From Streptomyces acidicola (GTDB lineage Bacteria > Actinomycetota > Actinomycetes > Streptomycetales > Streptomycetaceae), in NCBI RefSeq assembly GCF_009377235.1, contig NZ_VMNX01000010.1, positions 18,470 to 82,469 on the forward strand: a stretch of DNA of 64,000 nt. Reading direction: 5' to 3'. Below, one piece after another: positions 51,852-60,767 of the stretch. The notes beneath the pieces were generated by a model. The model was not told where the DNA came from. It ran no database searches and saw nothing but the letters and a program-made list of their open reading frames with translations. A program made the translations under genes and the position numbers. Positions within the stretch are counted from its first letter, which is position 1; each line of letters starts with the position of its first letter.

Positions 51852-53228
51852 TCAGGATGTTTCGGCGACCCGGTTGAAGAGCCGGCCGGCGAGGTCGACG
51901 CCTGTGACCGCGCCGTTGACGTCGCGGGAGAAGTAGCCGCGCTGCCCCTTGAGGCCGCCTTCCGTGACGATGTACTCGTCGCCGTCGCCGGGAAGAAAGC
52001 CGATGTCCGCGGCCGGGTAGTCCGGGGGCATTTCCTCGTGCGATGCCTCGCGGATCTCCGGCTTGATGCCGACCGCGAGGGTGAGCCGGGTGCCGTCGGT
52101 GGCGATGTCGAGGTTCATGGCGTCGATTTCGTAGCGGCCGACGACCTGTTGGGCCTGTCCCTCGTCGTACGGGACCGGCTCCGCCGTCTTCTCGACGACG
52201 CCGAGGTAGTGCTCGAGCGCCCACCGCACGACGGACTGGTTGAAGGGGTAGCCGTCCGGGCCGACGTTGGCCAGCGATACCACCGCGAAGTTGCGCTCGG
52301 GCACGATGAGCAGCTCGGCGAACTGGCCGTTGCCCGAGCCGCCGTGGCCGATCCCGTGCAGGCCGTCCAGGTCGTGCAGGAACCAGCAAATGCCAAAGCC
52401 GTCGCCGAGCGTGCTGGCGCGCAGCCCGACCGTCTGCTCCCGCATACGGTGCAGCTCCGCGGCGGGCAACACGCCCTCGCCGTCGCCGAGTTGGAACCGT
52501 GCCCAGCGCAGCAGATCGCTCACCGAGGAGGCGAGGCCGCCGCCAGGGTTGTCACCGCGCGCACCCTCCTTGAACGCTGCCCAGGGCCGGGCGGGGCGCA
52601 GTTCGCCGTCGTCTCCGCGGTTGTAGCCCACCGCGAACTTGCGGACCATCACCTCCGCCAGGCCGTACACGGTGTCCGCAAGGCCCACCGGCTTAAGGAC
52701 GAGCGAGGCCATGGCCTGCTCGAAGGGCAGGCCTGTGACCTTCTCGATGATCCGCCCGACCAGGTTGTAACCGGCCTGGCTGTACGAGGCGCGGGCCCCG
52801 GGCGGTGCGATCAGCGGCAGCCCGGGCAGCTTCGCCACGAGCTCGGCCAGGGAGCGATCGCCCTCGCCGTCGTCGATCAGGTTCCAGTCCAGGCCCGCGG
52901 TGTGGTTGAGCAGGTTCAGGACGGTGATCTGCGCCGCGGCCTGCTCGTCAGCGAGCTTCAGCTCGGGCACGTAGCGCCGCACCGGCGCGTCCAGGTCCAC
53001 CTTCCCCTCGGCGACCAGGCGCATCAGCGCGGTCGCCGTGAAGGTCTTGGATACCGACGCCAGAGGGAACAGCGTCTTCTCATCGACCGGCAGCGGGTTG
53101 CTGAGGCTTGTCACGCCGTGCGAGGCGTAGATCTCCTGTCCGTCCAGGAGCACCCCGACGGCGACACCAGGAACGCCGAGCTCCGTGGCCTGCACCTTGA
53201 CGAACTCCGACAGCTTCTCCTGTGACAT
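51852..53228 (-). CDS. Serine beta-lactamase-family hydrolase (class C-like)
   Basis: 458 aa. The catalytic SxxK is in LFPLASVSKTFTATALMRLV (Ser58, Lys61), the Tyr motif in YSQAGYNLVGRIIEKVTG and the third motif region in GIGHGGSGNGQFAELLIVP. A C-terminal domain of about 100 residues (EIDAMNLDIATDGTRLTLAV and LKGQRGYFSRDVNGAVTGVD) resembles the DUF3471-like beta barrel of D-aminopeptidase or esterase relatives. No signal peptide, so it is cytoplasmic; esterase or D-amidase is likelier than drug resistance. GAAGGGGGAGCC precedes the ATG. It diverges from a TetR gene. Confidence 0.87.
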   Translation of the reverse strand: MSQEKLSEFVKVQATELGVPGVAVGVLLDGQEIYASHGVTSLSNPLPVDEKTLFPLASVSKTFTATALMRLVAEGKVDLDAPVRRYVPELKLADEQAAAQITVLNLLNHTAGLDWNLIDDGEGDRSLAELVAKLPGLPLIAPPGARASYSQAGYNLVGRIIEKVTGLPFEQAMASLVLKPVGLADTVYGLAEVMVRKFAVGYNRGDDGELRPARPWAAFKEGARGDNPGGGLASSVSDLLRWARFQLGDGEGVLPAAELHRMREQTVGLRASTLGDGFGICWFLHDLDGLHGIGHGGSGNGQFAELLIVPERNFAVVSLANVGPDGYPFNQSVVRWALEHYLGVVEKTAEPVPYDEGQAQQVVGRYEIDAMNLDIATDGTRLTLAVGIKPEIREASHEEMPPDYPAADIGFLPGDGDEYIVTEGGLKGQRGYFSRDVNGAVTGVDLAGRLFNRVAETS

Positions 53229-53247
53229 GGCTCCCCCTTCGGGCACT

Positions 53248-53318
53248 TGAACTAAGTACGAGACAGAGCGTAGGAGGCCACTCGAACTTAGTGCAAGGAT
53301 TGGCGTGAACTAAGTTCA
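53248..53318. promoter_or_regulatory. Three related operator half/whole sites between hydrolase and TetR genes
   Basis: TGAACTAAGTTCA at 53306-53318 is a perfect 13-bp palindrome. TGAACTAAGTACG at 53248-53260 and GAACTTAGTGCA at 53284-53295 are close variants. All fall in the 105-bp divergent gap, so one TetR protein probably controls both genes. Confidence 0.68.
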
Positions 53319-53333
53319 AGTAGTGTGGCGGCT

Positions 53334-54029
53334 ATGCCGCGAGACACCCTGACCGCAGACCGGATCGTCCGTGCGGCCATCGAGCTGCTCGACGACGAGG
53401 GATTGGACGGCCTCAATATGCGGAGCCTGGCGAAACGGCTCGGCTCGGCCGCCACGGCCGTTTACTGGCACATCAAGACCAAGGACGACCTGGTCCGACT
53501 CGCCAGTGACGCGATCTGGTCCGAGGTCGAGCTGCCTGATCTCGACGCCACCGACTGGCGCGCGGCCGCCACCGCTCATGCCTCCGGCATGCACGCGATG
53601 CTCACCCGGCACCCGTGGCTCGTCCAGGCATTCGGCAGCCACCTCCTGCACGGACCCGGCCAGGCCCGGCACAACGACCTCAGCCTCGGCATCTATGAAA
53701 AGGCGGGCTTCGCCGCCGCCGAGGCGGACCGGGCGGCCGCCGCCGTGTTCACCTTCGTGCTCGGCAGCGCGCTCGGCCCTGCCGCGCAGGTCTCGCTCAA
53801 CCGCCGGCTGAGCAAGAACGGCGCAGATGCCGAGCAACTGATGGCCGACACCATGACACACTCCACCGAGACCGCCATGCAATTCCCCCGCCTGCGCGAA
53901 CGCCTCGGCACCACAGCCGCCACGGAGTACGCCGCAGCGCCCGACAACACCTTCGCGTTCGGCCTTCACTCCCTCCTCGACGGCTTCGATGCCCGCCTCA
54001 TCGCCGACCGCGCCGGCCGGCGCGAGTGA
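53334..54029 (+). CDS. TetR family regulator (TetR_C_1-like)
   Basis: 231 aa. The HTH LTADRIVRAAIELLDDEGLD, LNMRSLAKRLGSAATAVYWH and IKTKDDLVRLASDAIWSEVE is close to the tetracycline-repressor class. The ligand domain includes HASGMHAMLTRHPWLVQAFG, AAAVFTFVLGSALGPAAQVS and FAFGLHSLLDGFDARL. It diverges from the beta-lactamase-family hydrolase gene and lies 15 bp after a perfect operator palindrome, indicating autorepression and control of the hydrolase. Confidence 0.88.
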   Translation: MPRDTLTADRIVRAAIELLDDEGLDGLNMRSLAKRLGSAATAVYWHIKTKDDLVRLASDAIWSEVELPDLDATDWRAAATAHASGMHAMLTRHPWLVQAFGSHLLHGPGQARHNDLSLGIYEKAGFAAAEADRAAAAVFTFVLGSALGPAAQVSLNRRLSKNGADAEQLMADTMTHSTETAMQFPRLRERLGTTAATEYAAAPDNTFAFGLHSLLDGFDARLIADRAGRRE

Positions 54030-54299
54030 CCTGCGCCCGGACAACACCGCCCGACCAGCCCACGGCCCCTTTCTGGTTTTGCCTCAACGCACGAGCAGGG
54101 AGAGGTGAGGCAGAACGGGTCATCGGTATGCCCCGAACAGTGCACGTGACTCCGTGCTCGGTGGAGCGCTCGGACCGGTGCTGGGACAGCAGGCATGGGC
54201 AATCCCATGTCGACAACGATCGGCCCGTGCTGAACGGATCCCCCAGTGACCTCACCCGCTACGTCACGGACAACCACCGCGACGCAAACACACAGGTCA

Positions 54300-54475
54300 G
54301 CAGCCTGCCGAGCAGCGAACTCAAGATAATCCAGGAGCAGGTCGGCCACGAGCATGCCGGCACCACCTCGCTCTACACCTCCATGTCCTCGGACTTCCGC
54401 ACCCGCACCCCGCAGCGGCATCTGGACGCCCCCATCGCCGCGGCCCTCCAGACCCAGACCGGGAGGCACACATGA
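54300..54475 (+). pseudogene. Tyrosine recombinase C-terminal fragment
   Basis: The frame ELKIIQEQVGHEHAGTTSLY then TSMSSDFRTRTPQRHLDAPI carries the box-II end of a tyrosine recombinase (QVGHEHAGTT-Y, catalytic Tyr expected in LYT). It ends ATGA-overlapped with a MNRKVGTWRLRG start at 54472, the usual position of a small HTH gene in such units, which decays after 10 codons. Confidence 0.68.
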
Positions 54476-55013
54476 ATCGCAAGGTCGGCACGTGGCGGCT
54501 GCGCGGCACGGCTCCGACGATGACGATCCGGGCGCCGCAGTCACCGCAGGAGCCGCGCGGCAGGCCTTCCGACTGGCGCTGCGCCAGGACCGGGGCCGGG
54601 TTGCGGATCGGATCGTCCAGCAAGCAGTCGGCGCAGCGTCCGGCTGAGCCGGGGCGGGTGTCGTGCTGAGGGCACAGGCCCTGCTCGATACGCCGGGCAT
54701 GCTGCCCCGCGGCGGCCTTGTCCTGGACGACCTCGGCACACACTCCGCAATCCCGGCCGGTCGACCACAGAACACCGGCCTCGCAGTCGTGGAAGCCGCA
54801 GCCCCAGCGCGGTATCGCCACACCCCGCAGCCACCAGCCCGGATCGCGGATCTCCGCGATCATCACCTTGGCGAACCGGGCGGTGAACCGGTGGTGAAGG
54901 CGTTCGGCGTCGGTGCCCTTGCGCAACTGGCGGCCCACCTCACGGGCGATCTGCCGGACGACGAAGTCGTTGGGACCACCCCCGCGGGTGCGGGCATCGT
55001 CCGCTGCCCGTGA
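54321..55013 (-). pseudogene. Cys-rich (zinc-finger-like) protein gene, truncated
   Basis: The minus frame reads RGGGPNDFVVRQIAREVGRQ, LHHRFTARFAKVMIAEIRDP and WLRGVAIPRWGCGFHDCEAG. It continues STGRDCGVCAEVVQDKAAAG, EQGLCPQHDTRPGSAGRCAD and GSCGDCGARIVIVGAVPRSR. Cysteines are grouped in four C-x2/3-C-like pairs, suggesting zinc ribbons. No start codon before GTG 54938 and a stop at 55014 indicate a missing 5' end. The last part runs antiparallel to the recombinase tail, so the true gene probably ends near 54490. It resembles accessory proteins of integrative elements. Confidence 0.5.
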
Positions 55014-55176
55014 TCACGGCGCGGTGCCCGGATCGACGCTCCGCGCACGAGCGGGGAAAGTCCCGGCCGGCATTGGCCAGCGGGCCACCAACGGCCGGAC
55101 GGTGACAAGGCGTTCGCGATAATGGCGCACATCCGTGCTACGGCGAACTCGACCCCCCACTTGTGAAGGAATAGCC

Positions 55177-56079
55177 ATGAAGATCGGTTTCGCGCTCCCG
55201 CAGTTCCACCAGCAGGCCTTGGGCATAGCCCGGACCGCCGAGTTCGCCCGGGAGGTCGAGAATGCGGGGGCCGCCAGTCTGTGGGTTGGCGACCGTAACC
55301 TCGCCGCTGTCAACCCAAAGGTCGGTTACGGCGGGCAGGGCAACACCATCCCGGCCGAACTGAACCCGGCCGCCGACCCGTTCGTACTCCTGGGCATCGC
55401 CGCAAGTGCCACCGAGCGCGTTCTCCTTGGGGCCCACGTACTCATTGCCCCCTTGTATCCGCCGGTCCAGCTGGCCAGGTCGCTGACCAGCATCGACCTG
55501 ATAAGCGGTGGTCGTCTGCTGCCCGGGTTCGGCATCGGCTGGTCGCCCGAGGAGTACGAGGCCGCAGGCGGGGACTTCACTCGCCGTGGAGCCAGGATGA
55601 ACGAACTGCTCGACGCTCTGGAAGCTATCTGGACCACCGACCCGGCCGCATACCAGGGTGAGTTGATTTCGGTGCCTCTGCACCACTCTCCGCTCAAGCC
55701 GGCACGGCGCCCACGCCCACCGTTCTACCTGGGCGCACTGTCCGAGCGGGCGCTGCGGCGGGTGGCCGAACGCGGGGACGGTTGGCTGCCGTTGAGCGTG
55801 GTGCCGAGCTACCTGGACATCGACGGCCTGGTGGCCCAGCGGGCGATCATCGACCGGTTGGCCCGGGAGGCCGACCGGGATCCGTCCGCGATCGACGCGG
55901 TCCTGCGGGTCAACATCGACCCGGGCACCCCCTCACAGCAGGTCGCGGATGCTCTCAAGGCGGTCCATGAGCGCACCGGGATCGACCACTTCATGATCGA
56001 CTCGATGTACGCCGTCCACAGCGTCGACGGAGCCATCGCCTTCGCCGCCGAGGTGATCGAACTGGCAGCGAAGGGCTGA
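55177..56079 (+). CDS. LLM class F420/FMN-dependent oxidoreductase
   Basis: 300 aa, the length of the F420-type LLM subfamily. MKIGFALPQFHQQALGIART, FAREVENAGAASLWVGDRNL, VLLGAHVLIAPLYPPVQLAR, SLTSIDLISGGRLLPGFGIG and WSPEEYEAAGGDFTRRGARM are the standard blocks. PPFYLGALSERALRRVAERG and DGWLPLSV complete the barrel. AAGGAATAGCC precedes the ATG. Single gene; the substrate is unknown. Confidence 0.85.
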   Translation: MKIGFALPQFHQQALGIARTAEFAREVENAGAASLWVGDRNLAAVNPKVGYGGQGNTIPAELNPAADPFVLLGIAASATERVLLGAHVLIAPLYPPVQLARSLTSIDLISGGRLLPGFGIGWSPEEYEAAGGDFTRRGARMNELLDALEAIWTTDPAAYQGELISVPLHHSPLKPARRPRPPFYLGALSERALRRVAERGDGWLPLSVVPSYLDIDGLVAQRAIIDRLAREADRDPSAIDAVLRVNIDPGTPSQQVADALKAVHERTGIDHFMIDSMYAVHSVDGAIAFAAEVIELAAKG

Positions 56080-56330
56080 CCGCCGTTCCGGCTGGGGTGA
56101 GAGCGTCCCGCCGACCCGTGTGCTCAGCCATCCGCACGCCGCGGGCCGCGGAATGGCGGGTCACCACAGCAGGGCCGGCCGCCTCTCGTCGCCCACCGCG
56201 GGGGGGGGCCGACCGCTACCGAATGGCCGTGAGCCGGACATTCGTGCTCATGACCCCAGCGGTCGGCTCGGGCGGTCGGGGCCGGACGACCGCCGCGCAG
56301 CCGCGATCTCATTCGAGCTCCCTTTGAGCA

Positions 56331-56444
56331 TCAACCCAGCTTCGTGACGATGTCAGCCACCTGGCTGGGCATCGACGAGAACCGCGAGTGTGAGGAATCG
56401 AGTGCCACCACGGAGGCGCTTTTGTCCGGGATCGCCGTACGCAT
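56331..56444 (-). pseudogene. Alpha/beta-hydrolase C-terminal fragment
   Basis: The minus strand reads MRTAIPDKSASVVALDSSHS then RFSSMPSQVADIVTKLG before TGA. The DSSHS-FFSMPSQVADIV ending, with the catalytic-His region, is found in alpha/beta hydrolases of the EstC/HNL-like type. No upstream hydrolase sequence remains. Confidence 0.6.
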
Positions 56445-56808
56445 GTAACGGGAACCGAGCGGTCACCAACCTTCGGCCTACGGCGGGCTCGGGTCGCCCA
56501 CCGGACGAGCGAGTCGGCCGTATACCGCCATCACCGCTCGTGACCCGGTCCGGCCTGGAACAAGGGCCGGGAACCATCCGTCACACGGAGCTCAGCCCCT
56601 CCGTAGGGGGCAGCCGTGCCGATGAGGGCCGCCGCGCCGACGCCAGCCTCACTCGCATGTGCCACAACACGCTTGTACGCAGTCAATCGCCAGCAGTCCG
56701 GCGCCCCCGTAAGCCGAGCCGAGTGCACTTGTGAAGTGCGGCAGGGCGCCCACCCCCGCGTGCGCCCTGCCACCCCGTACGCCTGCACCTACTCCGGCCG
56801 CACGGGCC
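56445..56808. other. Stretch without a recognisable gene
   Basis: Nothing coherent on either strand. Confidence 0.5.
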
Positions 56809-57729
56809 TCACTTCGACACCTTCGCCGACTCGTAGGACACACCTCGGGGCACCGACACCACGAACCAGCTGTCCGGGCAGCCCTGGGCGTCGAGTATGC
56901 GGGGAGTGTCCAGGCCCTCGGTGTCGCGGTCGACGTCGGTGGTCGTCCCGTCGGACCAGGTGATACGGACCTGCTGGGCGGTCGGGGCGACAGTGCCGAT
57001 CACAATCTCGGCGGAGGTCTCGCCGGACCGCCTCTCCTTCGAATCGGTCGAGCCGGTCTCGAGCGTCCCGCTCAGCTTCCCATCGGTCGAGCCGGGTCCG
57101 AGCCCATCCAGCGAACTTGTGGAGACCTCGATGCTCTTGCCCGAGAGACGCTCCTCGCCCTCGGTGAACATTCCCAGGCTGCCCATCGAACTCTCGTCGC
57201 CCACGGTCACGCGCACGTAGAAGCGGCCCCTGCCGATCGACATCGACGGATCTCCCCCGAGCAGCAGCCCGCCCTGGTCCCTGACCGGGTAAGTGCGCCT
57301 CATCGCGTCGTACTGCCTGGCAGCCTCCGCCTCGTCCCATGGCGCCGCCCAGACATCGACAGTCACCTCCCAGTCCTTGCCGCCGTCACGTCCCGACCCC
57401 ACCGTGGTCTGCTGCGGCGCGTACACATGCCGCTCCTGCGCCGTGTGCGGCCGCGTCGCCGCCGACGACACCTGGCCCCCGTCGCCGCCCGTCGCCCCGG
57501 TCAACGCGAGCGTGCCCGCCGACCCCGCGATCACCACCGCCGCGACGGCCGCGACCGCACAGCGGCGTGTCCTCCGGCGCCTGCCACCCCGAACGACCGC
57601 CTGGTAGGGGGCCATGCCAATCCGGACCGCGTCCGTCGCGTCCGCCAGCAGCAGACCGATGTGCCGGGACTCCGCGTCGCCGTGCATCATCCCGTGGTCC
57701 GCCGTCCCGTGGTCCTGGTCCGAGCTCAT
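56809..57729 (-). CDS. Membrane-anchored partner of the SigE-type sigma factor
   Basis: 306 aa. An N-terminal cytoplasmic part of about 55 residues (SRHIGLLLADATDAVRIGMA, then a basic RGGRRRRTRR stop-transfer) is followed by one helix at 57-79 and a large Ser/Gly/Asp-rich extracytoplasmic domain ending WSDGTTTDVDRDTEGLDTPR and WFVVSVPRGV. There is no zinc-binding anti-sigma (ZAS) HxxxCxxC motif, so it is at best a non-canonical anti-sigma factor. The ATG at 57729 overlaps the sigma-factor stop by one base (TGATG), so the two are translationally coupled. Confidence 0.72.
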   Translation of the reverse strand: MSSDQDHGTADHGMMHGDAESRHIGLLLADATDAVRIGMAPYQAVVRGGRRRRTRRCAVAAVAAVVIAGSAGTLALTGATGGDGGQVSSAATRPHTAQERHVYAPQQTTVGSGRDGGKDWEVTVDVWAAPWDEAEAARQYDAMRRTYPVRDQGGLLLGGDPSMSIGRGRFYVRVTVGDESSMGSLGMFTEGEERLSGKSIEVSTSSLDGLGPGSTDGKLSGTLETGSTDSKERRSGETSAEIVIGTVAPTAQQVRITWSDGTTTDVDRDTEGLDTPRILDAQGCPDSWFVVSVPRGVSYESAKVSK

Positions 57730-58268
57730 CACTTCCACCCTCCCTGCGTCACCGTCTCAGCCAGGCCCGGCAGGGCCCGGAGCTTCGCGATCCCCTTCGC
57801 CGCGTTGCTCTTCACCGCTCCCACCGAGCACCCCATCGCATCCGCCGTCTGTGTCTCGCTCAGGTCCTCCCAGTACCGCAGGACCACCGCCTCTCGCTGG
57901 CGCCGGGGCAGTTGGGACAATGCGGTGAGCAGCGCTCCCCGGTCGTCGGCCTGGGCCATCCGGTCGCCGCCGTCCGGCTGTTCGGGCACCAGGGGCGAGT
58001 CGCTCCTCGGTGCCAGGAACTCCTTGAGGCGGCGGCGATGTCTGCGCGCGTGTGCGTTGATCATCACGCGCCGTACGTATGTGTCCGGATCCTTGGCCGA
58101 CGCGACCCTGCGCCAGGCCACGTAGACCTGCTCGAATGTCGTCTGCACCAGGTCCTCCGCGGCGTGCTGCTCCCCGGTGAGGAGAAAGGCCGTACGCAGC
58201 AGCCGCGGCCAGCGGCCGATGAAGAAGCTCTGGAACTCCGCGTCCCGAGCCTGCTTCCGATCCCCCAT
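57729..58268 (-). CDS. SigE-family RNA polymerase sigma factor (ECF type)
   Basis: 179 aa. Region 2 is present as FFIGRWPRLLRTAFLLTGEQ then HAAEDLVQTTFEQVYVAWRR; region 4 as ALLTALSQLPRRQREAVVLR then YWEDLSETQTADAMGCSVGA and VKSNAAKGIAKLR. This matches the SigE-M3 group of Streptomyces ECF factors. AAGGAGGTGCCC precedes the ATG. Coupled to the downstream membrane protein; regulon unknown. Confidence 0.9.
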   Translation of the reverse strand: MGDRKQARDAEFQSFFIGRWPRLLRTAFLLTGEQHAAEDLVQTTFEQVYVAWRRVASAKDPDTYVRRVMINAHARRHRRRLKEFLAPRSDSPLVPEQPDGGDRMAQADDRGALLTALSQLPRRQREAVVLRYWEDLSETQTADAMGCSVGAVKSNAAKGIAKLRALPGLAETVTQGGWK

Positions 58269-58316
58269 GGGCACCTCCTTGATGCCTCATACAGTCCATG
58301 GGGACCGGATCGCGTT

Positions 58317-58660
58317 GCCCCGCCGATGAACTTTCCTCCGCCCCGGTCTCCGCCGGGTGTCAGTCCGCGGAGACTCTGCACGGCAGCCACGGCAGCATCA
58401 GCAACCGCCGCCACGACGAGTACGGTTCCGCCCGTGCGGAACACCAGCGCGTACCCCGCCGTCAGCGCCTCCAGTGAAGTGCCGCCCGCCGTACGGGCCG
58501 CCGCGATCGTCGACATGACCGGCGAGACCAAGTGAGCCGCCCATCATCAAGACTGCGGGGATCATGATCGCCGTCACATACGAACCGTCCGCCATCATCG
58601 TCGACTGCCACCCGAACCCGACGGCTGCCACCGACCCCGGTCTGCACGATGCCGTAGGCG
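58317..58660 (-). pseudogene. MFS (DHA2-like) transporter C-terminal fragment
   Basis: Two frames together read WQSTMMADGSYVTAIMIPAV, LMMGGSLGLAG and, after a shift, VSPVMSTIAAARTAGGTSLE then ALTAGYALVFRTGGTVLVVA. These are the last membrane helices of EmrB/QacA-type transporters. Frame-broken, and the N-terminal two-thirds are missing. Confidence 0.55.
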
Positions 58661-58846
58661 AGGCCCGCCGTTGTCGCCGGCCTCTCACACCCGTGGAACT
58701 CCGGCGTCGTTGAGGGCCACGTCAACAGGATCAAGATGCTCAAACGTCAGATGTTCGGCCGCGCTGGATTCGAATTCCTCCGCAAGCGAGTCCTCATCGC
58801 TGCATAATCCAATCGCTGGACTTGGCACGGACATTACGATCGAGAA

Positions 58847-59242
58847 GTGACGATCAAGTACGAGTGGCGAGGCGACTTCGACAACGCCGCCCTCAACGCG
58901 CTACACGCTGACGGCTTCGGTCACCCGGTCGCTCAGACTGACTGGCGGGAACGGCTTGAGCACCACAGTCTCGGCTGGGTCTGCGCATGGGAGGACGGCT
59001 CTCTGATCGGCTTTGTCAACGTTGTCTGGGACGGTGGAGTTCACGCCTTCATCCTGGACACGGTGGTCGCACAGCATCGCCGGGCGCGAGGTGTTGGCGC
59101 CGCGCTGGTCGCAGCCGCGGCCCACGAAGCCCGTACCGCGAAGTGCGAATGGCTCCACGTCGACTTCGAGGAGGACCTGCGTTCGTTCTATTTCGACGCC
59201 TGCGGCTTCAAGGAGACTACAGCCGGTCTGATTGCTCTGTAA
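58847..59242 (+). CDS. GNAT-family N-acetyltransferase
   Basis: 131 aa from GTG 58847. The acetyl-CoA-binding motif A is FILDTVVAQHRRARGVGAAL (Q/RxxGxG/A: RARGVGAAL), followed by VAAAAHEARTAKCEWLHVDF and LRSFYFDACGFKETTAGLIA (motif B). The fold is short but complete; the substrate is unknown. No Shine-Dalgarno is obvious, so it may be leaderless. A hairpin follows the stop. Confidence 0.85.
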   Translation: MTIKYEWRGDFDNAALNALHADGFGHPVAQTDWRERLEHHSLGWVCAWEDGSLIGFVNVVWDGGVHAFILDTVVAQHRRARGVGAALVAAAAHEARTAKCEWLHVDFEEDLRSFYFDACGFKETTAGLIAL

Positions 59243-59247
59243 CACCG

Positions 59248-59266
59248 TGGCCCAAGCTCTGGGCCA
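59248..59266 (+). terminator. Hairpin after the acetyltransferase gene
   Basis: TGGCCC-AAGCTCT-GGGCCA lies 5 nt after the stop codon. It has a 6-bp GC-rich stem and no U-tract. Confidence 0.45.
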
Positions 59267-59559
59267 GGGTGCCCAAGACCAGAAACGGTATCAACCAGCC
59301 CCTGCCAGACCCTTGACTCAATCTCAGTCGTCACCGGGTGTGACTGCACCACACAAGTGGGACCAGAGCCCTGAATTGGCCCGGTCTTGCTCCGGCCCCA
59401 GCTTCGGGCTACCGAAGAAATGCGGCTCGCGAGGTAATGGAATGCCGGTCGCGGGGTCAGGGCCTGTGCGAGCACTTCCCTCCCCTGATTCACTCAGCAC
59501 CGATGCGGGGGCCGGTGTCGGAGGGTGGTGGCACAGTGTCCGAAACCGATCGGTAGGAG

Positions 59560-60165
59560 GTGGAGACGACGGGTGACTTCTTTGAGCGGATCGTCGACGT
59601 CGAGGTGACCGGCGAGGAGGCCGGGCCGCTCGCGGAGCGAATGGTCGACTGGATGGTCACCGAGGGCCTGATCACGCGTGAGCTGTCCAACGACGGGGTG
59701 TACAGCCTGACCGTGGATGAGGGCCATGTGCCTGGTCCCAACTGGGCGCGGGCCGTTGCCGACTCATCGGATCCCGCCTGGCTGCCGGGCCCGGTGGCCG
59801 TCATCGTCGGGCGCGACTACCACGTCGGTGGTCAGGGAGCGGACGAAGCGGAGTACGCCGTCTGCCCGCGGTGCGAAACCAAGATCGTGATCATCAACTA
59901 TCCCGAGGAGTTCGAGGCGGACGAGGAGGTCTGGCAGCCGTTCGAGGACGGCATCGCCACCTGGAAGGAAACGGGTGAGGGGAGTTCCCCCTGCTCCGCC
60001 TGCGGTGCCTCGGTGCCGGTCACCGAGTGGCAGTGGGAGTCCAATTTCGCGGTGGGCGCCCTCGCCTTCGACTTCTGGGACTGGCCGCCGCTCTCCGCCA
60101 GCTTCTGCGAGACGTTCAGCCAGCAGCTCGGGCACCGCACTGTGGAGCATACGGGGAAGGTCTGA
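59560..60165 (+). CDS. Hypothetical zinc-ribbon protein
   Basis: 201 aa from a GTG at 59560 (TAGGAGGTGGAG overlaps or precedes it; a slightly different start is possible). The N-terminus is a helical DUF-like segment (ERMVDWMVTEGLITRELSND). The C-terminal half has two Cys pairs, YAVCPRCETKIVIIN and SSPCSACGASVPVTEW, forming a probable zinc ribbon, then a Trp/Phe-rich stretch (FDFWDWPPLSASFCETF). Common in Streptomyces near similar zinc-ribbon genes; no known function. Confidence 0.65.
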   Translation: METTGDFFERIVDVEVTGEEAGPLAERMVDWMVTEGLITRELSNDGVYSLTVDEGHVPGPNWARAVADSSDPAWLPGPVAVIVGRDYHVGGQGADEAEYAVCPRCETKIVIINYPEEFEADEEVWQPFEDGIATWKETGEGSSPCSACGASVPVTEWQWESNFAVGALAFDFWDWPPLSASFCETFSQQLGHRTVEHTGKV

Positions 60166-60311
60166 CGGGAACCGTCACACTTCAGCGCGGGAACTGCGCT
60201 CAACGCGAGCCGCGTTTTCGCAGGTCAAGGAATTCCGTCGGTAGCCCGCTTCGCCGGGATGGCTGGGCCGGGCGACTCGCTGTGGGAGAGAATGTTGGGC
60301 ATGACGACTTG

Positions 60312-60648
60312 AAGAGCAGCGGCCTGGCGACAGCACTGGCGCAAGGTCGGGACCTGGGAAACGGTCTCCGACGGGGACCGCCGGATCTGTGCCGCCTGCG
60401 GAACGCCCGTCCGCTCGTACCAGTACCGGTTTCATCAGCCCGAGTCCTCCATGTTCGAGCGGTGCATCGGACTCGCCTGGTGCTCCAGTTGCCGGATCTA
60501 CTGCGGCAACATGGTGCACGTCCCGCGAAAACGGGTCCTGGTCGACGCCCTCGCTTCGCTTCCCCGCGAACAACGGGAGAGGCTTGCACGTTCGGAAACA
60601 CGGCTGATTGAGTTCCTGGACCGCCAGGCCCCAGGCAGCAGAGATTAG
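60312..60648 (+). pseudogene. Zinc-ribbon protein without a start codon
   Basis: From a stop at 60309 the frame reads AAAWRQHWRKVGTWETVSDG, DRRICAACGTPVRSYQYRFH, then SMFERCIGLAWCSSCRIYCG and NMVHVPRKRVLVDALASLPR. Four Cys pairs are suited to zinc binding. There is no ATG or GTG before Met at 60451. An ATG-ACG-ACT-TGA just upstream (60301) suggests a frameshifted start. Either a short 65-aa product is made from 60451 or the gene is broken. Confidence 0.5.
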
Positions 60649-60767
60649 ATTCCACCGGCCAGCTGGCCTCGGGGCTACTTCTTCGTCTGCTGCTGCTTGG
60701 CCTTGGTCTGGGAAGTGGTCCTCACGCACCGTCTGCACCACGTTCGGCTTGGCTCCGTCAGCGGTGG

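Noticed and set aside
51852..53228. Antibiotic-resistance beta-lactamase
   Set aside because: There is no signal peptide and a DUF3471-like C-terminal domain is present, which fits cytoplasmic esterase or D-amidase relatives better.
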